Source: Pseudomonadota bacterium
GTDB taxonomy: Bacteria; Desulfobacterota; Desulfobulbia; Desulfobulbales; Desulfobulbaceae
Direction of reading: 5' to 3'
DNA: 10,507 nucleotides
NCBI GenBank assembly: GCA_009778235.1
Contig: WRKE01000268.1
Span: forward strand, 1-10,507
This document shows, one piece after another, positions 1 through 6,785 of the stretch (position 1 is the stretch's first letter; every line of letters begins with the position of its first letter). Position numbers and translations under genes: made by a program. The notes under the pieces were generated by a model. That model searched no databases and was not told the DNA's origin. It saw only the letters and a list, made by a program, of their open reading frames with translations.

Positions 1-234
1 TTCGTGATGAGCAATTCCTTCACCAATCAGGTGCTGGCCCAAATCGAGCTGTGGAACAATTCGGCGGCCTATGGGCGCCAGGTCTATTTTCTGCCCAAGC
101 AGCTCGACGAGAAGGTGGCCCGGCTCCATCTCGCCAAGATAGGGGCGCAGTTGACCACCTTGACCGCTGAACAGGCGGCCTACATCGGGGTGGACATCAA
201 CGGTCCGTTCAAACCGGAGCACTATCGCTATTGA
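1..234 (+). CDS. ahcY: S-adenosyl-L-homocysteine hydrolase, C-terminal fragment (5' end outside window)
   Basis: Only the last 77 residues are visible; the frame is open from base 1, so the gene begins upstream of the window. The segment SFTNQVLAQIELW and the terminal KPEHYRY are hallmarks of adenosylhomocysteinase. In this family the extreme C-terminus (usually KPDHYRY) reaches into the neighbouring subunit and contacts its NAD. The enzyme reversibly splits S-adenosylhomocysteine into adenosine and homocysteine in the cytoplasm, relieving product inhibition of methyltransferases. The ATG and GTG codons at the window edge are internal, not starts. A strong intrinsic terminator follows 28 nt after the TGA stop, so this is the end of a transcription unit. 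Identification is by recognition of the family's C-terminal signature. The NAD-binding core and catalytic residues lie outside the window and cannot be judged. Confidence 0.95.
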   Translation, partial: FVMSNSFTNQVLAQIELWNNSAAYGRQVYFLPKQLDEKVARLHLAKIGAQLTTLTAEQAAYIGVDINGPFKPEHYRY

Positions 235-262
235 GGCTGTTGGCGGCAATTTTTGCGGGTCG

Positions 263-294
263 GGCAGGGTGAGTATTTCACCCTGCCTTTTTTT
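263..294 (+). terminator. Intrinsic terminator after ahcY
   Basis: A perfect 10-bp inverted repeat (GGCAGGGTGA at 263-272 and TCACCCTGCC at 278-287) surrounds a 5-nt loop and is followed directly by seven T (288-294). The T-run is only on the + strand side, so it acts on ahcY transcription. It ends 3 nt before the trmFO Shine-Dalgarno, so it could also limit trmFO expression. Confidence 0.92.
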
Positions 295-310
295 GTCAGG
301 GAGATAACCT

Positions 311-1633
311 TTGGCCAACCCAGGAAAAATCACGATAATCGGCGGCGGCCTGGCCGGCTGCGAGGCGGCCTGGCAGGCGGCACAGCGGGGAGTGCGCGTA
401 ACCCTGTTCGAGATGAAGCCGCTTCGGTTCAGTCCGGCCCACGAGATGGCGCAGTTGGGCGAGCTGGTCTGCTCCAATTCGCTTCGCTCCAATGCAATTG
501 ATTCCGCCGCCGGGCTCTTGAAGGAAGAAATGCGGCTGATGGGTTCGCTGGTGATGCGGGTTGCCGATCAGAGTAGGGTGCCCGCCGGCACCGCCTTGGC
601 CGTTGACCGGCAACTGTTCGCCGCCCGGCTGACCGAGGCGGTCGAATCCCACCCCTTGATCACGGTATGCCGGGAAGAGGTGAGGTGTATTCCCGAGACC
701 ACGGACGGTCCGGTGATCCTGGCCGCCGGGCCGCTGCTCTCAGGGCCCCTGGCCGATCATCTGCGGACCTTGACCGGGGATGCGCACCTCGCTTTTTACG
801 ACGCCATCGCCCCGATCGTTGAGGCGGACAGTCTCGATCTTACGGTGATCTACCGCAAGTCCCGTTGGGATGAGGAGGGGCCGGGTGATTATCTCAATTG
901 TCCCATGGATAAGGAACGGTATGAACGGTTCGTGGCAGCGCTGGGTGCGGCCCAGGCTGTTCCGTTGCATGCCTTTGAGGAACCGAAATATTTCGAGGGG
1001 TGCCTGCCCATCGAGGTGATGGCCGTCCGCGGGATAGATACCCTCAGGTACGGGCCGATGAAACCGGTCGGCCTGGCGCATCCGCTCACCGGCGCCATCC
1101 CGCATGCCGTGGTCCAGTTGCGGGCGGAGAATCGCGAGGCTACGGCCTACAACCTGGTGGGGTTCCAGACCAAGCTCACCTACCCCGAGCAGCAACGCCT
1201 CTTTCGGACCATTCCCGGCATGGAGCGGGCGGTGTTCCTCAGGATGGGATCCATCCACCGCAACACCTTTGTCTGCGCACCGCGACTGCTCGACCCCAGC
1301 CTGCAGATGCTTAGGCAACCGGGCTTGTTTATTGCCGGCCAATTGTCCGGAGTCGAGGGGTATATCGAATCCGCGGCCATGGGGCTGCTCGCCGGCATCA
1401 ATGCCGCCCGCCTCGTTCTCGGTCAAGGGGTGCTAATCCCGCCTCCTGTCACGGCCCACAGGGCCCTGATTGACCATCTCACCGCCTCAGATCCCGTCAT
1501 TTTTCAACCATCCAACGTCAATTTCGGTTTATTCCCGCCGCTGGTGGGACGAAAAATCCCCAGAAAAATACGCGGCCAGGTCCGGGCCGAGTTGGCCTTG
1601 ACCCAGATCAGGCAGTTTTCGGCGCAGTTCTAG
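311..1633 (+). CDS. trmFO: Methylenetetrahydrofolate--tRNA-(uracil-54-C5)-methyltransferase TrmFO
   Basis: This 440-aa flavoprotein makes 5-methyluridine at position 54 (T-loop) of tRNA, using methylenetetrahydrofolate as carbon donor and FADH2 as reductant. The N-terminus has the FAD-binding Rossmann signature GGGLAGCEAA (residues 11-20). The family's two functional cysteines are both present: C54 in ELVCSNSLRS and C231 in YFEGCLPIEVMA. The conserved C-terminal FAD segment GQLSGVEGYIESAAMG lies near residues 343-358. Length is normal for the family (about 435-440 aa). The start is a TTG at 311, chosen because AGGGAG (298-303) sits 7 nt upstream and the FAD motif begins almost at once; no usable ATG or GTG lies nearby. 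The gene starts 16 nt after the ahcY terminator's T-run and ends tail to tail with the minus-strand gene, sharing CTAG at 1630-1633. No separate promoter is visible. Confidence 0.96.
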   Translation: MANPGKITIIGGGLAGCEAAWQAAQRGVRVTLFEMKPLRFSPAHEMAQLGELVCSNSLRSNAIDSAAGLLKEEMRLMGSLVMRVADQSRVPAGTALAVDRQLFAARLTEAVESHPLITVCREEVRCIPETTDGPVILAAGPLLSGPLADHLRTLTGDAHLAFYDAIAPIVEADSLDLTVIYRKSRWDEEGPGDYLNCPMDKERYERFVAALGAAQAVPLHAFEEPKYFEGCLPIEVMAVRGIDTLRYGPMKPVGLAHPLTGAIPHAVVQLRAENREATAYNLVGFQTKLTYPEQQRLFRTIPGMERAVFLRMGSIHRNTFVCAPRLLDPSLQMLRQPGLFIAGQLSGVEGYIESAAMGLLAGINAARLVLGQGVLIPPPVTAHRALIDHLTASDPVIFQPSNVNFGLFPPLVGRKIPRKIRGQVRAELALTQIRQFSAQF

Positions 1634-3399
1634 TCTTCTTCCCTGAATCCCCAATAGGGGTAGTCGAGCCGGTAGGAGGCGACCAGCCCCGGACTCTGCT
1701 CGCGGCTGGCCACCAGCCAGAGTTCGTTCTGGCGATGTGCGGGCGTTGTGTCGACAAACGGGTCCCATTTCGTCAGAAAGACCATGGCGTTGTCGGCGGA
1801 ATAGCCGATATCGCCCGATCCCTTGAACGAGCCGAGGTGGGGCTGGCGGTCGAATTGGCCGTCCGGGCTCCGTTCGAGTTCGGAGATCACCAGAAAGGCG
1901 GCCCCCAGGTCATCGCGGATTGCCTCCAACTGGCGTAACCAGCCGTCGATCCCGCTACGTTGCTGGCTGATGTCCTTGAAGGGCAGTTTGTGCAGGCTGT
2001 CGATGACCACCACTGTGTAGGGGCTGTTGGTTTCGTGGCGGAGGAAATCGATGTGGCGCCGCATGGTTTCGGGAGAAAGCTGTCGGTCATTGATGACCCG
2101 CAGCCAGTTGAGCATGGCCCGCAGCATCTGCTCGGCCTGGGCCAGCCGTTTTTGCTCATCGATGGTCAGAGCCGCGGACTTGAGCTGGTCGATGGCCAGG
2201 CGGCTGAGTCGGCTGAGAATGCGGAGATAGATCTTTTGCCGGCCGTTTTCAAAATCATAGTACAACACCGGGATCTTCCGCAGGGCCATGTCCGAGGCGA
2301 TCTGGATGAAAAAGGCTGATTTGCCCGCCTTGGGCGTTCCCCCCATGATATTGATGCCGTGGATGCCGGCCAGGGCCTCATCCATCCTGGCAAACCCGCT
2401 GGTCAGGTTGGCATAGGCCTTGCCGGATTCCTGGAGCAGACGCTCGTGAAAGCCTTGGAATTCGCCGGCCGGGGTGGCAAAGGGTGAAAAGGAACGCGCC
2501 TGCTTGATCAGGGTGAAGACCTGACGCTGGAACTGGGGGCCGCTGGCCACGGCCAATTGATAGATGGAACTGTTGCGGGTGGCCTGCTCCGGCCAACGGA
2601 CGATCCGCACCTTGTAGCCGGTCCGGGTGGCGAAATTTCTGGCCATGGCCTCGGATTCGGCGCTGTGGTTGACCCAGAGGAAAATGGTCCGGATCCAGCT
2701 CAAGCGCTGGGGATCGAGGTGCTCGAGGTCCGCGGCGGTGGGAACGGCGATCCCCGGCAGGTTCAATTGCTTGAGCGGCAGCAGGTTGTGCTCTCCTTCC
2801 ACCAGGAAGAGTGCGCCGTTTTCGCAGTGCTCGATCTCCGGAACATTGAACAGGCGAAACGGTTCAGTGGCAAAGCGCTCGTCACCGTGCCAGAAGAAAT
2901 CCTCGGGCCGTTCTGGATGGACGCACCGGGCGGCATAGCAGTTGCCATTGGCTTGCATATAGGGATAAACCAGGTACCGGCCGTTGTAGCCGACCTGCAA
3001 TTCGGCCAGAGTTTCGGCCGCGACCGAGGCCCGGTGGAAGAAATCGAGCGCCTCTCCGGTCAGTTTGTCGGTGAATCCAGCCAGTTCTTGGTTGAGGTTG
3101 GTGACCGGATAATCGGTCTCGCGGCCGAAATAGTCGCGATCCGGGTCAAATCCCGGTGCCTCGGCCAGGCTGATGGCGCTGGCTCTGGCGAAGTGCAGGG
3201 GAAAGCCGCCGGGCAGGCAGTGGCGGGAACAACAAAAATATCCGTGGAAAAAGCTGTCCGGGTTGAGGTGGACGGTCAACATGCCCCCAGGCTGCTTGCC
3301 GTGCCGGCTACAGAAGGGGCATGGGGCCTGGAGGGCTTGGTTGCGCAGTTGCGCCTCCGGGAGAAGGCGGCGGTAAAATGCAGAGACAGAATCATTCAT
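1630..3399 (-). CDS. Primase-helicase-like protein: zinc finger, degenerate Toprim, RecA/DnaB-type ATPase (Twinkle/T7 gp4 architecture)
   Basis: This 589-aa protein is built like Twinkle or T7 gp4. Residues 25-73 form a primase-type zinc finger: CPFC (27-30), then FCCSRHC (55-61) followed by GGFPLHF, comparable to the CHC2 fold. Residues 140-270 look Toprim-like, with the conserved glutamate kept in LVEGEHNLLPL (E201). The later DxD acidic pair, expected around WVNHSAESEAMA (242-253), reads N244 and S246, so primase catalysis is probably lost. Residues 330-575 are a RecA/DnaB-type motor: Walker A GGTPKAGKS (353-361), a probable catalytic glutamate in YYDFENG (E384), Walker B VVVIDSLH (463-470), SELER (506-510), a DnaB-like GSGDIGYSAD (527-536) and a candidate arginine finger in VASREQSPG (R566). 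The ATG at 3399 is the first plausible start, with no clear Shine-Dalgarno. It lies 33 nt behind the cNMP/PilZ gene, so translation may be coupled. The true substrate is unknown; an accessory DNA helicase or nucleic-acid-stimulated ATPase is inferred. Confidence 0.78.
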   Translation of the reverse strand: MNDSVSAFYRRLLPEAQLRNQALQAPCPFCSRHGKQPGGMLTVHLNPDSFFHGYFCCSRHCLPGGFPLHFARASAISLAEAPGFDPDRDYFGRETDYPVTNLNQELAGFTDKLTGEALDFFHRASVAAETLAELQVGYNGRYLVYPYMQANGNCYAARCVHPERPEDFFWHGDERFATEPFRLFNVPEIEHCENGALFLVEGEHNLLPLKQLNLPGIAVPTAADLEHLDPQRLSWIRTIFLWVNHSAESEAMARNFATRTGYKVRIVRWPEQATRNSSIYQLAVASGPQFQRQVFTLIKQARSFSPFATPAGEFQGFHERLLQESGKAYANLTSGFARMDEALAGIHGINIMGGTPKAGKSAFFIQIASDMALRKIPVLYYDFENGRQKIYLRILSRLSRLAIDQLKSAALTIDEQKRLAQAEQMLRAMLNWLRVINDRQLSPETMRRHIDFLRHETNSPYTVVVIDSLHKLPFKDISQQRSGIDGWLRQLEAIRDDLGAAFLVISELERSPDGQFDRQPHLGSFKGSGDIGYSADNAMVFLTKWDPFVDTTPAHRQNELWLVASREQSPGLVASYRLDYPYWGFREED

Positions 3400-3433
3400 G
3401 GCATTTGGCTGCGGGTTGATCCCAATGGCCGGG

Positions 3434-5908
3434 TCAACCCAGGATGGATTGTAATGCCTGTTGGTCCAGGGGATGGTCGGACTTGAAATGGACGGAGAAA
3501 TCGTTGCCCAGGACTTGCAGCGGTTTGATCCCGATGATTATGCCCTTGATGCTCAGGGCATGATGCTTGCCGCCGACCTGCAGGGTGATCTGCATTCGCC
3601 TGCCCAGGAGCAGACGGGCTTTTTCCTGGTGGGGGATCCTTACGAGAAAGGCCAGGCCGCCATACGAGACGTCGTTGGTTTGCGTGTGGAATCCGCGGCC
3701 AATGGGGGCGTCGTGGTCGTTGATCGGCTGGACCGTGATTTGCCGCGTCAGGGTGAACCGTTCATCCCGGCGTCGCTCAAGTTTTTTCTTTTCAAGCATG
3801 CTACCGATGGGGTTGCAGGCAAGATAATAGGCATGCAGCTTGGTGAGCAATCTCGGAAACTGTTCTTTCCAGGCATTGAGCGTTGATCGCTTGAGGACAT
3901 GCAGGCGCGAAGGGGTGAGCGAGGTGAGGGTGACGGACCAGAAAAAAGAGGCAAAGAAATGCTCACCGGCGATCTGGCCACGGTTTAGGGTGGTGATGAA
4001 CAGCTCGTGGGAACCGGTTCGATGGGAGACCTTGAGGCTGCCCTGGGTGATGAAGAAAAGGGCATCATTTTTGTCCCCTTGGTTGACCACGATCTCTTCC
4101 GGTTTGAACCTGAGCTCGCTCCATTCTTGAGCAACGGTCTTGAATTCCTGGGGAGTGAGCCGGGAGATCAGATCGGACCAGATTTCAAGCTCTTCCCCCT
4201 GGAAGGCATCCACCTTTCCCTTGTCGCTGATTACGCTTGAGCGGGTAATTTGACCCAGGTCCAGACTGTCGATTTCAACGATCTGACCCTCGGGCGGCTT
4301 GGTGTCTTCAACCTCACTGGCCCCGTGGTCGGAATCGCGCAATGTCTGGTCCTGGTCACTCAGGCGTTCCAGTTGGTCCTCGGCAAGGTGGCGGATGAGC
4401 TGGCGGTGGAGTTGTTCCCCGAAAAAACTTTTGCCGGTGTACACCAGAAGCAGGCCGAGTTCCTGATCGTTAAACAACAAAAAATTCGTCACCGCCAGGG
4501 AGGCTATCTGTTCTTGCTCATTCTGGTCGAACAGGTTGTCGTAGATGGTCAGGAAGCGCGCAAAGGAAGCGAGCTGGTCGGTGTTGCCGTCTTTCTTGGC
4601 GGCATCCACGGCATACTGCGCCATGGCCACCAGCACCGAGGCCGACCATTCCGGCTGGCGCAGCCGCTGACGCAGATGTTCGGGGAAATGGTCCAAGGGG
4701 GTAGACGGATTGAGCAGCAATCGCCGGGCATCGATGGTGTGGGCGATGGCCTTGGTGATCTCGGGGCCTTTCTTGGTTCTGGCCAGCCGTTTGAAGAGGG
4801 CGCCATCGGCAATCTTGAATTCGGTCCCGCCTTCCTTGCCGACCGGCACGCCGTGGATGAGGGCGGCGACCATCCGGTTTATCTGCCTGGGCGCAAGGTG
4901 ATTGATGGTCTGGTCCAGAAGCTCGTTAGGGACTTGGTCGACGATCTGGTGGTAGAGCCGCTCGCCGAGAAGTCCCCTCAACCGCTGGGTGAGGATGTCG
5001 TCCGGAGCCAATCCCTCCTCTGAGGTCAGTTGGGCAATCTGGTTGACGATCAGGGTATCCAGTTGTGGCGGCGTCAACTGGTGGAGTGCTGCGCTCAGGA
5101 CCGAATCCACCTCCGCGGTCGGCGGCAAGGCCGTGACCAGTTGGGCCAGGAGGCCTGGATCAAGTCCGGACAAAACCTTGGCGAATTGTTCGGTATCCGT
5201 GGCCTGTCTGGGGTGATCGGTCTCTTGGGCCAGTTGGCGGAGAAATTCGATGACCCCATTGGTGACCTCTTGCGGGTGCTGATGGGGGATGGTGGGTGGT
5301 GGCAGCCGTCTGATCAATTCCTGAACCAATGCGGTCGAAATCCCGGGGATGGTCGTCTGATCGGTTGTGCCGGAGGCCCCGTCGGCCTGTTCTCTGTCGC
5401 TGGCCCCTGGTTTGGAATCGAGCGCTTCCTTCTGGATGGCGACGTACCGCTTGCTGTCAACGGACACAGTGGTTATGCCGGCCTTGGCCAACAAGGTGGC
5501 GACCGGTTCCACCAAATCCTTGTCCCCGAGCAGCAGGGAGACGGTTTGGGTGAAGGCGGCGCACTGTGCCGCGGAAAAGGAGGAGTGAAAGACGAAGGAG
5601 TAGAGGCTGAAGCGATTGGCCATGGCGATCAGGCCCTGGATCTGCGGGCGGGCTTGATCCGAAGGCGCCAGTTGCTCGTCGCAGACCAAAACCTTGCCAT
5701 CGGAAAAGGCAAGGGGCACCGAACCGTCGCCGGGGTTGGCTGCCCGGAGTGCCTGAAAAGCGTGCAACACCAAATCGTTGCCGCGCTGTACCTGGGGGCT
5801 GGTGGCCGGGTACAACCGTATCGTCCGCAAAGCGGTGTACAGTTTGATCGGAAAATCGAGAAGGAGATTGCTTTTCTCAGAAGTTGGCGGATGGGGTGAC
5901 GAGGTCAT
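3434..5908 (-). CDS. Large regulator with cyclic-nucleotide-binding-like and C-terminal PilZ domains
   Basis: This 824-aa soluble protein shows no signal peptide or membrane segment. The last 115 residues are a PilZ domain with the c-di-GMP-binding RxxxR (R713 to R717 in RRRDERF) and the later DxSxxG (D746, S748, G751 in NDVSYGGLAF). Residues 578-690 resemble a CRP-type cyclic-nucleotide-binding domain, with EEIVVNQGDKNDALFFITQG and GQIAGEHFFASFFWSVT. The phosphate-binding cassette lacks the usual arginine, so cAMP binding is doubtful. Residues 15-160 resemble an N-terminal domain seen in HEAT or HD-type signalling proteins (IRLYPATSPQV and a later GITTVSVDSKRYV); this match is from memory and uncertain. 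The middle is helical, with three similar LxPxQL-type segments near 249, 278 and 338. No DNA-binding domain was seen, so it probably acts through proteins. The ATG at 5908 has GGAG only 4 nt upstream. It heads a likely operon with the primase-helicase-like gene. Confidence 0.8.
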   Translation of the reverse strand: MTSSPHPPTSEKSNLLLDFPIKLYTALRTIRLYPATSPQVQRGNDLVLHAFQALRAANPGDGSVPLAFSDGKVLVCDEQLAPSDQARPQIQGLIAMANRFSLYSFVFHSSFSAAQCAAFTQTVSLLLGDKDLVEPVATLLAKAGITTVSVDSKRYVAIQKEALDSKPGASDREQADGASGTTDQTTIPGISTALVQELIRRLPPPTIPHQHPQEVTNGVIEFLRQLAQETDHPRQATDTEQFAKVLSGLDPGLLAQLVTALPPTAEVDSVLSAALHQLTPPQLDTLIVNQIAQLTSEEGLAPDDILTQRLRGLLGERLYHQIVDQVPNELLDQTINHLAPRQINRMVAALIHGVPVGKEGGTEFKIADGALFKRLARTKKGPEITKAIAHTIDARRLLLNPSTPLDHFPEHLRQRLRQPEWSASVLVAMAQYAVDAAKKDGNTDQLASFARFLTIYDNLFDQNEQEQIASLAVTNFLLFNDQELGLLLVYTGKSFFGEQLHRQLIRHLAEDQLERLSDQDQTLRDSDHGASEVEDTKPPEGQIVEIDSLDLGQITRSSVISDKGKVDAFQGEELEIWSDLISRLTPQEFKTVAQEWSELRFKPEEIVVNQGDKNDALFFITQGSLKVSHRTGSHELFITTLNRGQIAGEHFFASFFWSVTLTSLTPSRLHVLKRSTLNAWKEQFPRLLTKLHAYYLACNPIGSMLEKKKLERRRDERFTLTRQITVQPINDHDAPIGRGFHTQTNDVSYGGLAFLVRIPHQEKARLLLGRRMQITLQVGGKHHALSIKGIIIGIKPLQVLGNDFSVHFKSDHPLDQQALQSILG

Positions 5909-6098
5909 GGGGCTCCGTTGCTACCGTGTGGCCGCGCAGCCTGCCGCCAAAAATCATGGCTAGCACTGGCCGTCGGTCAAAGAATACAGGAGGTGGTTCT
6001 CGATGCTCATCATGGTTGCAGCCCGCGAACTGCAAACCGGGCCAACTCTCGTTGGGAGGTTGCATGGACGCTTGCTGGACAAATACAGAAAAAAAATG

Positions 6099-6128
6099 AA
6101 GATAGCATACTCTTTTGGCAGAAGTCAA
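6099..6128 (-). promoter_or_regulatory. Candidate sigma-70 promoter for the cNMP/PilZ-helicase operon
   Basis: On the minus strand, TTGACT (complement of 6123-6128) is followed after 18 nt by TATCTT (complement of 6099-6104). The -35 matches consensus at five of six positions and the -10 at four of six. It lies in the 286-bp non-coding gap 5909-6194 between maf and the PilZ gene and would give a leader of about 180 nt. That leader contains a short inverted repeat, TTGCAG/CTGCAA (6016-6035). No convincing gene was seen in the gap. The promoter call rests on sequence match alone. Confidence 0.4.
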
Positions 6129-6160
6129 GGATGGTTGCCCCGCGCGCTCGGGTGGGAATC

Positions 6161-6175
6161 CCGTATGTGGTACGG
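6161..6175. repeat. Short inverted repeat CCGTA-N5-TACGG upstream of the PilZ-operon promoter
   Basis: A perfect 5-bp inverted repeat with a 5-nt spacer lies between the maf stop (6195) and the candidate promoter (-35 at 6123-6128). It has no T-run on either side, so it is not a standard intrinsic terminator. It could be an operator or a weak maf 3' hairpin, and it could occur by chance. Confidence 0.25.
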
Positions 6176-6194
6176 CAAGCGGGTTGGCGCGCCA

Positions 6195-6785
6195 TCATCT
6201 GGCCTGAATAAGGGCATGGCCGAGCAGCGCCCTGACAACGGCGTGGACCGGCAGGCCCACCACGTTGCTGCACGAGCCGGATATGGAATGCACCAAGAAG
6301 CTGCCGATACCTTGGATGCCATAGGCGCCGGCCTTGTCCATGGGCTCGTTTGAGGCGACATAGGCCTGGAGAATCGGTTCGGGAAAGGTGCCGAAGGTGA
6401 CTTTGGTGGTGACCGCGTCGAGTTGATCGATGTTTAATTCCTTGGCCACGATGGCAAAGGCTGTGGTGACTTCGTGGGTGCGGCCCTGGAGCGCCATCAG
6501 AATCATGAGGGCCTCTTCCTGGCTTTTGGGTTTGCCGAAAATACGGGCACCGAGGGCGACCACGGTGTCGGCGCCGAGGACACAGGCTGTCGGGTTGGTT
6601 GCGGCAACGGCCCTGGCCTTGGTTGCCGCCATCCGTCGGGCGAAATTTTGAGGTGATTCTGCCAGGTTGCAGGATTCGTCAATGACGGCTGGAACAATAC
6701 TGAATTCCAGGCCGAGCCGGGTAAGATATTCGCGCCGCCGGGGGGAGGCCGAGGCGAGGATCAGGGGGCAGCAGGTTTTGAACAT
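6195..6785 (-). CDS. maf: Maf family nucleotide pyrophosphatase (YhdE-like, dTTP/UTP type)
   Basis: From the ATG at 6785 this is a 196-aa Maf-fold protein, the usual length. Family motifs appear in order: LILASASPRRR near the N-terminus, GADTVV with the catalytic-region aspartate near residue 73, KPKSQEEA, GRTHEVTT, EPMDKAGAYGIQG and NVVGLP. The EPMDKAGAYGIQG form fits the dTTP/UTP-hydrolysing YhdE branch, which removes non-canonical or excess nucleotides; older annotations call Maf a septum-formation inhibitor. The usual tyrosine in GSYSNVVGLP is a cysteine here. An in-frame TTG at 6800 would add five residues. Neither start has a Shine-Dalgarno, and the ATG was preferred because it lies closer to the conserved core. 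The gene overlaps the end of truA by 25 nt, which implies translational coupling in an argC-truA-maf unit. No U-rich terminator follows it. Confidence 0.93.
   Translation of the reverse strand: MFKTCCPLILASASPRRREYLTRLGLEFSIVPAVIDESCNLAESPQNFARRMAATKARAVAATNPTACVLGADTVVALGARIFGKPKSQEEALMILMALQGRTHEVTTAFAIVAKELNIDQLDAVTTKVTFGTFPEPILQAYVASNEPMDKAGAYGIQGIGSFLVHSISGSCSNVVGLPVHAVVRALLGHALIQAR

Noticed and set aside
740..1426. 228-codon minus-strand frame inside trmFO
   Set aside because: trmFO is unambiguous across this stretch with both functional cysteines in frame; the antisense frame has no family signature.
2557..3486. 309-codon open frame on the + strand, opposite the primase-helicase-like gene
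   Set aside because: It is antisense to a gene with clear zinc-finger and ATPase motifs. Its translation is glycine- and valine-rich with no recognisable domain, as expected for a shadow frame in GC-rich DNA.
4250..5899. Two long + strand open frames (257 and 289 codons) opposite the PilZ gene
   Set aside because: Both lie wholly within the 824-aa gene on the other strand, and neither translation shows known motifs.
5877..6128. Minus-strand 83-codon frame in the maf-PilZ gap
   Set aside because: It has no Shine-Dalgarno, overlaps the start of the PilZ gene in another frame and would begin within the candidate promoter. The translation shows no recognisable features.
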